Notes: generated by a model from the letters alone, not told the origin. Counted from the stretch's first letter, positions 46,131 through 55,310 are shown. The stretch: DNA of 64,000 bases from Acidobacteriota bacterium (GCA_003225005.1 QIAN01000138.1:3266-67265), one strand, 5' to 3'. Numbers and translations: made by a program.

Positions 46131-46306
46131 CAGCGGCCTTGCGCCGGCGAAACTTCGCCCACGGAAACAGCGACAGGCGCAGGTCGATGGTGGTCGAATC
46201 CAGAGCATCTCTGCTCCAGATCGACGCCAATCGGATCGCGGGCATGCAGCCACCGGGCGATGGAAGGGGAAGGGGGAGATACCACTGAGAAGGATCGAGG
46301 GAACAA
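46090..46306 (-). pseudogene. IS4-family transposase remnant
   Basis: On the minus strand ARWLHARDPIGVDLEQR is followed, one frame over, by DALDSTTIDLRLSLFPWAKF and RRRKAAVKMHTLLDLHGNIP. This is the central DDE segment typical of an IS4-family transposase (L-D-S-T-T-I-D-L). Only about 70 codons survive and there is a frameshift. The remnant abuts the truncated antitoxin on one side; the gap to the next gene (to 46423) holds nothing else recognised. Confidence 0.75.
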
Positions 46307-46423
46307 AAATCTGAGCTGCGCAGACTGCCCTGAGCAGTTCTGGTGGCACTATTTTGCGGGTAGAGTTCCACAGGCACACATCTAACTACCAAGATGTCGT
46401 AAGCTAGATGTACGGAGGATAGC

Positions 46424-47791
46424 GTGCGCTGCGGCCGCTGTGGAAATGAAAATCTGGAGAGCCACCGCTTCTGCGGGATGTGTGGCACATCCCTGCTGGC
46501 TGGGGCGGAGACTCAGGCATGGCCGGGCATTTCCCCCGCAGAGAGCGCCTCGCACGGTGCGTCTTCGCCACAATCCAAGGAACCTCGGCCACCACTGCCC
46601 CCGCGAGTTGAGACTCCTGCGAACACCCCGGCCCAGCCTGGTTCGCCTCGCCCATCGCGTGTTGCCAGTTCCGCCGAGAGCCCGATTATCAGCGGACCGT
46701 CATTTCTCGGATTGAACCAGCCGAGCCCGGCTGAACGGATGCCGCGCGGTAACTCGATTTACGCGCTTGACCAGGCTCCAGCAAAATCATCTCGCAATCT
46801 GGATTATCTGCTGGAGGATGATGAACAGGAACCGAGACGCGGCCGAGGCAAGGCGCTGATGATCTTTGTCGCGCTTCTTTTGTGTGCCGGCTTCGGCTAC
46901 TTGCGCTGGAAGACCGGGGGATTCTCCTGGCTTACCGCCGAAATAAAAGCTGCGGTGCAACCCGCTGCGCGCCCCGGTCCTCCATCGCAGACTGATTCTT
47001 CGTCGCCGGCGCCCGCACCTCCGGGCACCGCAACGACTGGGACAGATCCGTCGGCGGCTCCCACTAGTGCCTCTCCCGCAGGGGAACCGTCGTCTCCCCC
47101 AGCCGGTCAAGGGGCGGGGACCACACCCGGTACCGATAACTCTTCTTCGGCGCCCGTGGGCTCTACCAGCTCAGGCCCTAACGACTCAGCCCCCGGCAAT
47201 TCCGCCCCGGCTGGATCCACGGGAGCATCGGCGGCACAGCCCGCTGCCGGAGATGCTTCATCACGTTCGACCGCCGCTCCATCCACCTCGCCGGCAGCAA
47301 CGCCCCCCGAGGCTGAATCGAAGGCTCCCGAATCGAACGAGAGCGCTTCCACTGACTCCACTGCGGCGCGTCCGGATTCGAAGACGGAAGCGCCAGCAGT
47401 ACCGCCAGCGCGCGCAAGCGCAGGAACGCCGGCGCGCAAGTCTGGCGCTGTCCCAGGTTCAAAGCCCACGCCGGCCATCCCTTCAGACTCGGTAGTGATC
47501 GATGCGGAAAGATACATTTATGGACGCGGTGGCGTGGCGCAGGATTGCGATCGCGGTCTGAAGATGCTGCGAACCAGCGCTTACCAATCGAATGAGAAGG
47601 CCATGATTTCGCTGGGTGCACTGTACTCGACCGGCCTTTGCGCACCTCGCGATTTACCTACGGCGTATCGCTGGTTTGCCGTGGCCCTGCGAAAAGAACC
47701 TGACAATCCAGCTTTGCAGCAAAATCTGCAAAAGCTCTGGAGCCAAATGACGCAGCCGGAGCGGCAATTGGCTATCAAGTTGAGCCAGTGA
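46424..47791 (+). CDS. Membrane protein with zinc ribbon, Ser/Pro/Ala-rich linker and Sel1-like repeats
   Basis: A 455-residue protein with four parts. The N-terminal zinc ribbon MRCGRCGNENLESHRFCGMCG covers residues 1-21 (two CxxC pairs). A proline-rich cytosolic segment precedes one membrane helix (ALMIFVALLLCAGFGYLRW, about residues 143-162). A roughly 190-residue low-complexity linker rich in Ser, Ala, Pro and Thr follows. The C-terminal Sel1/TPR-like module (YIYGRGGVAQDCDRGLKML ... LYSTGLCAPRDLPTAYRWFAVAL) contains a pair of Cys. The layout suggests a cytosolic sensor joined to a periplasmic protein-interaction domain; no family function is known. The listed start is a GTG codon preceded by GGAGG. 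Confidence 0.8.
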   Translation: MRCGRCGNENLESHRFCGMCGTSLLAGAETQAWPGISPAESASHGASSPQSKEPRPPLPPRVETPANTPAQPGSPRPSRVASSAESPIISGPSFLGLNQPSPAERMPRGNSIYALDQAPAKSSRNLDYLLEDDEQEPRRGRGKALMIFVALLLCAGFGYLRWKTGGFSWLTAEIKAAVQPAARPGPPSQTDSSSPAPAPPGTATTGTDPSAAPTSASPAGEPSSPPAGQGAGTTPGTDNSSSAPVGSTSSGPNDSAPGNSAPAGSTGASAAQPAAGDASSRSTAAPSTSPAATPPEAESKAPESNESASTDSTAARPDSKTEAPAVPPARASAGTPARKSGAVPGSKPTPAIPSDSVVIDAERYIYGRGGVAQDCDRGLKMLRTSAYQSNEKAMISLGALYSTGLCAPRDLPTAYRWFAVALRKEPDNPALQQNLQKLWSQMTQPERQLAIKLSQ

Positions 47792-47856
47792 GGTTGTGGC
47801 GCAGTCTCTGCGGTCATGTTCCTCCCAGCCGAGGGAAATAAAAAAGGGAAATCCAT

Positions 47857-48147
47857 TCATGCCTGTTTTTCGCGACGAATCGAGGAGAGTCCTCGCTTCA
47901 GTTCGGCGGTCAGGTCCGCTTCCCCAGTGATGACGTGCACCGGTTTGCCGGATTCTCGACCAAGCCAGGCGTTCAACTGTTCAGGTGAAGTCATCACCGA
48001 CCGGCCCTGGCGCGAGATTGGCATTCCGGTGCGTGCCCATCGCCGAACCACCGAAATCGGCTCCCCTAAGAAAGATGCGATTTGTCGCCAACCTTTGAGC
48101 GTCTCCGGCTGAGCCTTCGCTTTAACGACTTGAGTGCGCTTGCGCAT
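47857..48147 (-). CDS. Small helix-turn-helix (MerR/excisionase-like) DNA-binding protein
   Basis: A 96-residue protein. KGWRQIASFLGEPISVVRRWAR is a winged-helix/excisionase-type helix-turn-helix, followed by a short beta wing (GMPISRQGRSVMTSPEQLNAWLG) and a basic tail. Such one-domain proteins act as transcription factors or recombination-directionality factors. There is no phage or integrase context, so a regulatory role is more likely. No ligand-binding domain is present. Confidence 0.75.
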   Translation of the reverse strand: MRKRTQVVKAKAQPETLKGWRQIASFLGEPISVVRRWARTGMPISRQGRSVMTSPEQLNAWLGRESGKPVHVITGEADLTAELKRGLSSIRREKQA

Positions 48148-48307
48148 AGAAGATTATGAGAGGAATCGATAATCGTCTGGGCCTAGATATCCCTTATGCG
48201 GAATGCTCCGCTCCACCCCAGGTCTCGGGCAATACAGGATTCTCCCGATTGTTTTGAGGGCTCTAAGACGGTGCGTAACCCCGTGTTCTTGCATCGAAGT
48301 GATTGTC

Positions 48308-48988
48308 ATGTCCGTTTACACCAGGTTGAGTCTTCGCGGTTCTCGCGCGCTGGCATGGTGTGTGTTCGTTGGCAGCACGCTTGGAGTACAGCTGCAGTCA
48401 ATCGCCGAGTCGGCATCGCCCCCCGCGAAACCTCGCACGGAACATATTCGCAAGGGACACGCGATGGCTCGAAAGACCTTGCTCAAGGGCGTGGGAGAAT
48501 TTGCCGAGGTCACGCCGACGCTCTATCGCGGGTCCCAACCGACGCACGAAGGATTCAAGGAACTGGCGAAGATGGGCATCAAGATCGTCGTCGACGTCCG
48601 CGGGACCAAGCGCGACGGCGAGGGGAAAGAGGTCCGCAGTCTTGGAATGGAGCACGTTTCAATTCCATGGCATTGTCCGTTTCCGAGGGATGATGTCTTC
48701 GCGCGATTTTTGAAGCTGCTCCGCAACAATCCCGGGAAGAAAGTTTTTGTGCATTGCCGTCTGGGAGACGATCGCGACGGCATGATGATCGCCTCATACC
48801 GCATGGGGATCGAAGGATGGTCAGCGGAAGAAGCGATGAAGGAGATGCAGACATTTGGATTTACGCGAGCGCATCATTTCATCTGTCCGGGACTGGCGCG
48901 CTACGAGAAGCATTTTCCGGAACACCTAAAAAAGAATCCAATCTTCAAGGAATTTCGCGCCCAGGACGGGGCAGAGAGAACCCCATAA
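48308..48988 (+). CDS. Exported dual-specificity/tyrosine phosphatase
   Basis: A 226-residue protein with an N-terminal hydrophobic export segment (ALAWCVFVGSTLGVQLQSIAES). A cysteine phosphatase domain follows: LYRGSQPTHEGFKELAKMGIKIVVDVRG, then the P-loop VFVHCRLGDDRDGMMIA with C-x5-R. A catalytic Asp equivalent lies in the WHCPFPRDD loop. Proteins of this shape (DSP/PTP-like, often called tyrosine phosphatase family) remove phosphate from phosphotyrosine, or act on phosphoinositide- or phytate-like substrates in the periplasm. The start was chosen at ATG 48308; the frame is open 35 codons upstream. Confidence 0.85.
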   Translation: MSVYTRLSLRGSRALAWCVFVGSTLGVQLQSIAESASPPAKPRTEHIRKGHAMARKTLLKGVGEFAEVTPTLYRGSQPTHEGFKELAKMGIKIVVDVRGTKRDGEGKEVRSLGMEHVSIPWHCPFPRDDVFARFLKLLRNNPGKKVFVHCRLGDDRDGMMIASYRMGIEGWSAEEAMKEMQTFGFTRAHHFICPGLARYEKHFPEHLKKNPIFKEFRAQDGAERTP

Positions 48989-49227
48989 ACGAGCGCGTCT
49001 TTCTGTAGTCACCCCGAACCAAGCTACGCCCGCCACGGACTTAAGTGACGCCTGCGAAGCAAAACAATCGCGTTGGGTCGTCTCACCCATCCCGAGTGGA
49101 GAGATCTGGATCAATAGTGGTATGAGCGGCAAGAGTTCGAGCCGCAGGCCGCAATTTGCAAAGGTCCTTCGCTCCACTCAGGATGACAAGAGTAGAGGCG
49201 AGCGGAACTTTGCCTCCGCCAGCCTTG
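48989..49227. other. Gene-free stretch with dispersed repeat
   Basis: Holds a GGTCCTTCGCTCCACTCAGGATGAC sequence, of the class of dispersed GTCATCCTGAG...AAGGACC motifs, but no gene on either strand that I can support. It ends at the terminator of the small minus-strand gene that follows. Confidence 0.4.
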
Positions 49228-49265
49228 GGAAAAAAGCAAAAGCCCGGCCTGATCGGGACCGGGCG
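49228..49265 (-). terminator. Rho-independent terminator of the small hypothetical gene
   Basis: On the minus strand a stem with outer 6-bp arms GCCCGG/CCGGGC (49242-49247/49259-49264) is followed by CTTTTGCTTTTTTC. It lies 37 bp after the stop of the 49302-49541 gene. Confidence 0.8.
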
Positions 49266-49301
49266 TTTACTTGTTGGGGTTTGTCGGGTTGCCAAACCGT
49301 A

Positions 49302-49541
49302 CTAGGCAGCCGCGGATCTCTTTGTGCGACCCTCCGTCGTGACAGGTTGAGCTACTTTCCGCACGAGAAAGGGTTGCAGGTTCGGCTCAGAACCGGCCCA
49401 CTCCAAGCTGACAATCGAGTGTCCGGGCTGGCACGTAACGAAATAGCGCTCTCCGTTGGGGCTGGTTACTTCGAACTTGCCGGTCTCGCCCTGTAAAGCC
49501 TCGGCAACGTCATACGTCGTGATGCTTTCATTCAGTTTCAT
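49302..49541 (-). CDS. Small hypothetical protein
   Basis: A 79-residue protein starting MKLNESITTYDVAEALQGE with a strong GGAGGAAG ribosome site. It has a small beta-rich core (FEVTSPNGERYFVTCQPG) and a single Cys, and I recognise no family. It has its own clear terminator, so it is likely expressed as a monocistronic message. It lies between the phosphatase and acetyl-CoA synthetase genes. Confidence 0.6.
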   Translation of the reverse strand: MKLNESITTYDVAEALQGETGKFEVTSPNGERYFVTCQPGHSIVSLEWAGSEPNLQPFLVRKVAQPVTTEGRTKRSAAA

Positions 49542-49663
49542 GGGGACTTCCTCCAAATTTTCTATTAAGTTGTTTTGGGTTGTCCCCTACCCTAGGGAGG
49601 AGCTTTACCAAGGCGAGATAGATCCCTTAGATCCTCATAGAGAAGTGGCGCGCTACAAGACCG

Positions 49664-51640
49664 CTAGACTTCGTCGCTCTCCTTCAACCTTGCAATCACG
49701 CCGAAATCTTCCAAGGTTGTCGTGTCGCCTTTGACTTCGCCGTTCGTGGCCAGCTCGCGAAGCAGGCGACGCATGATTTTGCCGCTGCGAGTCTTGGGCA
49801 GCATGTCGGTGAAGCGGATATCGTCAGGCCTAGCCAGCGCACCAATTTCTTTCGCCACCCAGCTGCGCAACTCTTCTTTGAGCTGGGGACTGGGAGTTCG
49901 TCCGTGCTCGAGCGTAACGAACGCGGAAATGGCTTGACCTTTAAGCTCATCCGGACGCCCTACCACCGCAGCCTCGGCCACGGCTTCATGCGCCACCAGC
50001 GCTGACTCCACTTCCATGGTGCTAAGCCGGTGGCCGCTGACGTTGAGCACATCGTCCACCCGCCCCATGATCCAGAAATATCCATCTTGATCTTTGCGAG
50101 CCCCGTCGCCAGTAAAGTACATGCCGGGAATCTGTGACCAATATTGCTTCACGTAACGATCAGGATCGCCATAAATAGTCCGCGCCATCCCTGGCCACGG
50201 CTTCTTCACAACCAGAAATCCGCCAGACCCGGCTGGCACCGGCGTGCCATCCATGGTGACCACATCTGCCATAACGCCCGGGAACGGCCGCGTTGCCGAG
50301 CCCGGCTTGGTAGCAATCGCCCCCGGAATCGGGGCAATCATGATGTGCCCCGTCTCCGTCTGCCACCAAGTGTCGGTGATCGGGCAGCGGTTGTGGCCGA
50401 TGACTTCGCGATACCACATCCACGCTTCGGGATTGATCGGCTCGCCGACGGTGCCGAGGAGGCGCAGGCTTTGCAAGTTGTGTTTGTTCGGCCACTGGTC
50501 TCCCCACTTGATGAAGGTGCGAATCGCGGTGGGCGCGGTGTAGAGAATGTTTACCTGGTGACGGTCGATGATCGACCAGAAGCGGTCGGGCTCAGGAAAA
50601 TTTGGGGCGCCCTCATACATCAGAGTGGTGGCGCCGTTTTGCAGCGGGCCGTAAACGATATAGCTGTGGCCGGTGACCCACCCAATGTCGGCGGTGCACC
50701 ACAGCGTATCTTCATCCTTGAGATCGAAAATCCACTTGGTGGTGAGGTAGGTGCCAACGGAATATCCGCCAGTCGTGTGGACCAAGCCTTTGGGCTTTCC
50801 CGTGGTTCCCGAGGTATAGAGGATGTAAAGCGGATGCTCGGCGTCGAGCGGCTCGGCCGGACAAACATCAGAAGCTTTCGCCACCAACTCGTGCCACCAG
50901 TGGTCACGGCCGGCCTGCACGTTGATCGCTGACGCGGTGCGCTGGTACACGATCACATTCTTCACCGATGGACACGATCTCAGCGCTTCTTGCACTGCGG
51001 GAAAGAGTTTGACTTCGGCGCCGCGACGGTAGGATCCGTCTTGCGTGATCACGACCGAGGCCTCGGAATCGTGGATGCGATCCACCAACGCGTTCGAGGA
51101 GAATCCTCCGAAGACGACTGTATGCGGCGCGCCGATGCGGGCGCAGCTTAACATGGCGATAGCCAGTTCGGGCGTCATGCCCATGTAGATGGCGATGCGG
51201 TCACCCCTGTTCACGCCCAGCGACTTCAGCCCATTGGCGAATTTCTGCACTTCGCGATGCAGTTGCTGATAAGTCAGAGTTCGAACCTCACCGGCTTCGC
51301 TTTCCCAGATAATTGCGGCTTTATTTTTGCGCCAGGTTTCGACGTGGCGGTCGAGGCAGTTGTAAGCCAAATTGATCTCGCCACCGACAAACCACTTGGC
51401 CCACGGACAATTCCACTCCAGAACTTTGTCCCATTTCCTGAACCAGTGCAGCTCACCGGCGATGCGTCCCCAGAATTTTTCGGGTTCCTCGATGGATTCT
51501 TTGTAGATGCGCTCATACTGTTCCAAGCTCTTGATGTGCGCCTGCTGACTGAATTCAGACGGGCATTCGAATCTGCGCTGCTCTTGCAGGGTGGAATCGA
51601 TGTTGGGGCTCTGTGAGTTTCCTACCGCTTTATCAGGCAT
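49664..51640 (-). CDS. acs: Acetyl-CoA synthetase (AMP-forming)
   Basis: A roughly 658-residue enzyme converting acetate, ATP and CoA to acetyl-CoA. Visible motifs are the P-loop [21 protein letters not shown], the A5 region [13 protein letters not shown], the hinge [22 protein letters not shown], and the C-terminal catalytic/acetylatable lysine in [15 protein letters not shown]. Start ATG 51640 (or the adjacent ATG at 51643) follows GAGG. Length is standard. It would supply acetyl-CoA to citrate synthase at 13.9 kb and recycle acetate from aromatic or peptide catabolism. Confidence 0.96.
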   Translation of the reverse strand: MPDKAVGNSQSPNIDSTLQEQRRFECPSEFSQQAHIKSLEQYERIYKESIEEPEKFWGRIAGELHWFRKWDKVLEWNCPWAKWFVGGEINLAYNCLDRHVETWRKNKAAIIWESEAGEVRTLTYQQLHREVQKFANGLKSLGVNRGDRIAIYMGMTPELAIAMLSCARIGAPHTVVFGGFSSNALVDRIHDSEASVVITQDGSYRRGAEVKLFPAVQEALRSCPSVKNVIVYQRTASAINVQAGRDHWWHELVAKASDVCPAEPLDAEHPLYILYTSGTTGKPKGLVHTTGGYSVGTYLTTKWIFDLKDEDTLWCTADIGWVTGHSYIVYGPLQNGATTLMYEGAPNFPEPDRFWSIIDRHQVNILYTAPTAIRTFIKWGDQWPNKHNLQSLRLLGTVGEPINPEAWMWYREVIGHNRCPITDTWWQTETGHIMIAPIPGAIATKPGSATRPFPGVMADVVTMDGTPVPAGSGGFLVVKKPWPGMARTIYGDPDRYVKQYWSQIPGMYFTGDGARKDQDGYFWIMGRVDDVLNVSGHRLSTMEVESALVAHEAVAEAAVVGRPDELKGQAISAFVTLEHGRTPSPQLKEELRSWVAKEIGALARPDDIRFTDMLPKTRSGKIMRRLLRELATNGEVKGDTTTLEDFGVIARLKESDEV

Positions 51641-51747
51641 CATAAAACCTCGGGACGGGCGCAATGCGACTACGAATCCGCAAACGAAGCATTTTACCCT
51701 AGGAGATTGGTATCGGCAGTTCAAGCACCTCTGAGACTGGTTGGACG

Positions 51748-52182
51748 TCAGCAGTCAATGAATTTGCTTCGGTCCCGCGCACTCGGCAGCATGCAGGTTT
51801 CAAAACGGCCAAAGACCCGATAGCGGTTACGCGCCACGACGCGGTATCCCCAGTCGCGGAGGAACCGCGGCAGGAGCTGGACGAATAAACCAAGGACCTT
51901 CCAAATTCCGCCGAGGCGTTTCAGCGCGAAGATCACCGCGTCGGAACGCGGCAGGAGACGTTCATCCGGTTGAGCTTCTTTGGTCAGATCGTGATTGAGG
52001 ACGACGTACACACTATCGAGATCCTGAGGATTGACGCCGTGGCGCGCCAAAATACGCGCAGCGAGCGGACTCTGCAACGAAGCGAAACGGACAATGCCCT
52101 CACGATCCCGTCGCAGCACGAACTGGTTTAAGCGGTTGCAGAGTCCGCAGACACCGTCGTACAGGATGATGGGGGGCAGCAT
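51748..52182 (-). CDS. DCC-family thiol-disulfide oxidoreductase-like protein (DUF393)
   Basis: A 144-residue DUF393 protein. The family signature is at the N-terminus, [21 protein letters not shown] (an exposed C-x-x-C), followed by [15 protein letters not shown] and the C-terminal [13 protein letters not shown]. The name comes from a conserved D-x-x-C-x-x-C; a redox role is presumed. Stand-alone gene with no export signal. Confidence 0.88.
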   Translation of the reverse strand: MLPPIILYDGVCGLCNRLNQFVLRRDREGIVRFASLQSPLAARILARHGVNPQDLDSVYVVLNHDLTKEAQPDERLLPRSDAVIFALKRLGGIWKVLGLFVQLLPRFLRDWGYRVVARNRYRVFGRFETCMLPSARDRSKFIDC

Positions 52183-52749
52183 GCGTCATGGATGACTCTA
52201 GCATCCCCGGGGAACAAAGCCCCATGCTAGTTCCGCCAGCCTCGGTTGTGTCGTCGAAGTTCCCGTGCCTAGCCTGCGTCATCCCGGCGTAACGGGCGGC
52301 GCCGCCCGCGCAGTTGCTATGGGGGAAACAGAGTTCGATCCTCAAGATTGTCCGCGCAACGGGATGGGTTCGACGTCTCCAACCCCCGAGAGCGGCCCCA
52401 CCCGACATCTTGTCAAAACCCTGAACACGAAGTTTCCGGCTGAAGTCATTGCTCCGCTGGCAAATATAGGCCAGCCGAGCATCTTACATTTAGCTCTTCT
52501 AACTTGATACCCTGTACATGTAGGGGAAAAACAACCGCGCAGACCGTCTTAAGTCTGCGCCCTTCGTGTTTTTGCAGGCAGAAAAAGGAAGCGAGGCAAG
52601 CGCGCTTCGTTGGGTCGCAAAGAGCACGACCCTTTGCGCGGCTCGGCCAGGTCGCCTTCGGCAGGCTCAGGCCACACTCTCGTGCCCAAAGGGAGCCGCC
52701 CTGCTCCGGATGCAAAGATGTGTGGAGTACATTGCCGTGGTATATATTT
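52183..52749. other. Gene-free stretch with a hairpin and a repeat-like block
   Basis: About 570 bp with no supported gene. It contains a terminator-like hairpin GCGCAGAC/GTCTGCGC (52537-52544/52553-52560) followed by CCTTCGTGTTTTT, and a GC-rich block (about 52600-52720) that resembles dispersed intergenic repeats. The hairpin is on the + strand with no + strand gene upstream, so its role is unclear. Confidence 0.4.
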
Positions 52750-52768
52750 GTATCTACGGTATAGATAC
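52750..52768 (+). promoter_or_regulatory. Palindromic operator of the MazEF module
   Basis: Perfect inverted repeat GTATCTA-CGGTA-TAGATAC, 22 bp before the antitoxin ATG, in an AT-rich region in which TTGTAT (52748) may serve as a -35 element. AbrB-type antitoxins autorepress at such palindromes. Confidence 0.65.
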
Positions 52769-52790
52769 TTTGTATCCACAGAAAGGACCA

Positions 52791-53039
52791 ATGCCGACAA
52801 CGCAAATTGTGAAATGGGGGAACAGCCTGGCGGTGCGGATTCCGAAGCCGGTGGCGGAGGAGGCGGGGGTGCGGGAAGGCGATCCCATCGTGATTGAAGC
52901 ACGGGCAGGAGAGATCAATGTGCGGAGGAAGCAGAGAACGCCGACGCTGAAGGAGTTGGTGGCGCAGATCAGGCCGGAAAACCGCTATGACGAGATCCCA
53001 TCAGGGCCGGAGCGGGGGAAGGAACGCTTGGAGTGGTGA
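52791..53039 (+). CDS. mazE: MazE-like antitoxin (AbrB/SpoVT swapped-hairpin)
   Basis: An 82-residue antitoxin. The N-terminal AbrB hairpin TTQIVKWGNSLAVRIPKPVA, then AGVREGDPIVIEARAGEINV, binds DNA. The acidic/proline-rich tail (PTLKELVAQIRPENRYDEIPSG) inserts into the MazF dimer. GAAAGGA precedes the ATG. The stop overlaps the toxin start. With the next gene it forms a complete type II module. Confidence 0.92.
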   Translation: MPTTQIVKWGNSLAVRIPKPVAEEAGVREGDPIVIEARAGEINVRRKQRTPTLKELVAQIRPENRYDEIPSGPERGKERLEW

Positions 53040-53386
53040 CGCGCCTCGGGGCATCCTACACACCCAAAGCGGGCGACATCCTCTGGCTCGACTTCGATCC
53101 CCAGGCGGGACGGGAGCAGGCCAAGCGGCGTCCAGCACTCGTAGTGACCGACCGGAGCTACAACCGGGCTAGCGGACTTGTCGTTGTGTGTCCGCTGACC
53201 AGCCGGTGCAAGCCCTATCCGTTTGCCCTGCCAACGACCATCGATAAGATTGAGGGTGCGGTGCTGGTGGATCACCTTAAGAGTATGGACTGGGTGGCGC
53301 GCAAAGCGACGTTTCACTCCAAAGCCGATCCCGCACTTTTGAGCAGGGTCCGCGCGTATCTTGGCGTTCTGTTGGGAATTCGGTGA
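53036..53386 (+). CDS. mazF: MazF-like endoribonuclease toxin
   Basis: A 116-residue PemK/MazF fold: AGDILWLDFDPQAGREQAKRRPALVVT is the family start (with the catalytic Arg region), then VVVCPLTSRCKPYPFALP, and the C-terminal VLVDHLKSMDWVARKA with the conserved Asp/Lys. MazF cuts single-stranded mRNA at short sequence motifs. It starts at a GTG overlapping the antitoxin stop (GTGA); an adjacent GTG one codon earlier is equally possible. Confidence 0.93.
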   Translation: MTRLGASYTPKAGDILWLDFDPQAGREQAKRRPALVVTDRSYNRASGLVVVCPLTSRCKPYPFALPTTIDKIEGAVLVDHLKSMDWVARKATFHSKADPALLSRVRAYLGVLLGIR

Positions 53387-53592
53387 GGGCTGTGGGTCGG
53401 GATGGAGGTCCCCGTCCTTGTCTCTTACAATCAGCAGGGTTCGAGTCTCACCTGACCTCCAGCTGACGAATTCGCAGCCGCGGTTCGACTCCCTCAAGAC
53501 CGGACCCTTTCTCAACGCTGTTCGGCTATAGCCAGCCGTGACCGGTTCCAGGCGAATTTCGGACAATCCGGCTGCTGCCAGTTCCACGTCAT

Positions 53593-53670
53593 GAGCGGTA
53601 GCACCTATCTCTATCGCTCACATCACGCATGTTAAAGTTAAAGAGCGATAGCTAGCTTTTTCTATCGCTC
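53593..53670. repeat. Set of 9-bp CTATCGCTC motifs in alternating orientation
   Basis: CTATCGCTC at 53611-53619 and 53662-53670, with its inverse GAGCGATAG at 53643-53651 and a one-mismatch inverse GAGCGGTAG at 53593-53601. Adjacent copies can form hairpins with 23-nt and 10-nt loops. The spacing suggests a multi-site operator or an RNA structure just before the channel-like remnant. Confidence 0.5.
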
Positions 53671-53681
53671 ACCCTAGGTTT

Positions 53682-53815
53682 ATGTCTCGGAAAAGAATTA
53701 CTAAGGACGGCCGCGACGTCGGCCCTGACTTCTACGACCTTCTGATAAGCGCTTGTTGGGCGGGCCCTCCGCCCGCCGCTCTTGGTTTTCTGATTACCAA
53801 TTCCGTTCAGCGTCC
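53682..53815 (+). pseudogene. Possible N-terminal remnant of a KirBac-type potassium channel
   Basis: The short frame from ATG 53682 reads RKRITKDGRDVGPDFYDLL, then ISACWAGPPPAALGFLITNSV. From memory this resembles the cytosolic slide helix and first membrane segment of bacterial inward-rectifier channels (D-x-Y-H-x-L-L-x-x-x-W ... Y-L-L-T-N-x-x-F-A). The reading continues as unrelated residues into the 3' end of the opposite-strand transporter gene. No selectivity filter is present. Weak assignment. Confidence 0.3.
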
Positions 53816-53817
53816 CG

Positions 53818-55170
53818 CTAAGCCTTCGCTCGGCGCTCACTGTTTGGTTTCGATCCGCTGACGGCGAAAAACAGAATGTAGAGATAGCAGAAGACGGGCA
53901 CGATCAGGGCATAGTGCAGGCCCTGTCCCCAGATGGCTCCTCCGTAGGACTTTGCGTTGATGAGGTCGCCCATTTTTCCGACGATCCAGGGAATCGCAGC
54001 GCCGCCGACGATGGCCATGATCATCACGCCTGAACCGTCGCCGGTGAGCGGGCCGAGCTCCGCTACTCCCAGAGTGAAGATGCTGGGGAACATGATGGAG
54101 TTGAAGAATCCGACCAGCAGGATGGACCACATAGCGACCGGGCCGCTGCTCAAAACTGAAACCGTGACCAGCAGCATCGCCACGATGGCGCAAAAAGTGA
54201 GGACCTTGCCGGTCTTGACTTTCTGCAAGACGGCAGAGCCGATGAAGCGGCCGATCATGGCTCCTCCCCAGTAAAGTGAAATGTATTTCGCGGCGGCGTG
54301 GATCGCTTCCTGGTAGCGCAACGCCGCATCGGGGATGACGGAGCTGGAAACCAAGTGCCCAATGCTATCGAGCGCGAGATAGTTGGCGATGGAACTGCCG
54401 ATGGCGACTTCTCCGCCCACGTACACGAAGATGGCGACGCTGCCCCAGATGAGGTTGGGATGCTTCCAAATGGAGTCGTTAACCTTTTCTCCGATGTGGT
54501 GCTGCGCCGACTCAACCTTCGGAAGTTTGAAGCTTCCAATCACGACCGCGAGCAAGACCAGCGCGATGCCGAGTCCGACGTAGGGCTTGATGACAGAGGC
54601 AGCCTGCTGAGCCGGGTCTTCGGTGAGAGAGGCTGCCGCCGTGCTCAGGATCAACCACCCGCCTATCCACGGGGCGATCGTGGTTCCCAGAGAATTGAAA
54701 GCTTGCGTGAGGTTCAGACGGCTGGATGCAGTTTCCGCTTTCCCCAGCACCGTCACGTACGGATTCGCCGCGACTTGCAGAAGGGTAATCCCCGCCGCAA
54801 GCACGATGAGCGCGGTGAGGAACAGTCCGAAGGAAGGCACCTTGGCCGCCGGAACAAATAAGAACGCGCCCAACCCCATGGTGAGCAGCCCCGAAACCAT
54901 CGCTTTTTGGTAGCCCATCCAATCGATCACCTTTGCAGAAGGAATCGAGAAGACGAAGTATGCGGAGAAGAACGCAGTCTGGACCAGCATGCTCACGGCG
55001 AGCTTCAGACTGAAAATGTGCTGGAAGTGCGGGATCAGCACATCGTTCAGCGAGGTGAGCGCCCCCCACATGAAAAACAATGTGGTGACGACTGCAAGTG
55101 GGGCGGTGTAGGAAGAACTCGGCGCTGTGTGCGTGACCGAGGCGGAATTGTTTACGTTTGTGATGGCCAT
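53818..55170 (-). CDS. FucP-type sugar/H+ symporter (major facilitator superfamily)
   Basis: A 450-residue protein with about 12 membrane helices. Family markers of the glucose/galactose-fucose (FucP/GluP) group are LFFMWGALTSLNDVLIPHFQ in helix 1, LLQVAANPYVTVLGKAETASSRLNLTQAFNSLGTTIAP in helices 4-5, and NSIMFPSIFTLGVAELGPLTGDGSG in helix 10. It imports a hexose or deoxyhexose with protons. ATG 55170 (MAITNVNNS) is preferred; the frame extends 29 codons upstream. No catabolic genes are adjacent to identify the sugar. Confidence 0.92.
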   Translation of the reverse strand: MAITNVNNSASVTHTAPSSSYTAPLAVVTTLFFMWGALTSLNDVLIPHFQHIFSLKLAVSMLVQTAFFSAYFVFSIPSAKVIDWMGYQKAMVSGLLTMGLGAFLFVPAAKVPSFGLFLTALIVLAAGITLLQVAANPYVTVLGKAETASSRLNLTQAFNSLGTTIAPWIGGWLILSTAAASLTEDPAQQAASVIKPYVGLGIALVLLAVVIGSFKLPKVESAQHHIGEKVNDSIWKHPNLIWGSVAIFVYVGGEVAIGSSIANYLALDSIGHLVSSSVIPDAALRYQEAIHAAAKYISLYWGGAMIGRFIGSAVLQKVKTGKVLTFCAIVAMLLVTVSVLSSGPVAMWSILLVGFFNSIMFPSIFTLGVAELGPLTGDGSGVMIMAIVGGAAIPWIVGKMGDLINAKSYGGAIWGQGLHYALIVPVFCYLYILFFAVSGSKPNSERRAKA

Positions 55171-55310
55171 TGTGTTTATGAACCCAACCTGAGACCTGTG
55201 CTGCAGAATTCGAGCCGGACACGCCGTACAGAGTACTACGTAGCGCGGCGAGGGCAAAGAGGATAAACCATTGGGTTAGCGGACTGTTCTTGAAAAGTCA
55301 CCGCCCCGGT

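Noticed and set aside
53404-53461. tRNA-like element: GGAGGTC at the start, GGTTCGAGTC in the middle and GACCTCC plus A at the end
   Set aside because: The 7-bp acceptor pairing is perfect, but the total length is only 58 nt, the T-stem does not pair, two extra bases separate it from the acceptor, and no D or anticodon arm forms. At best a decayed tRNA end; not annotated.
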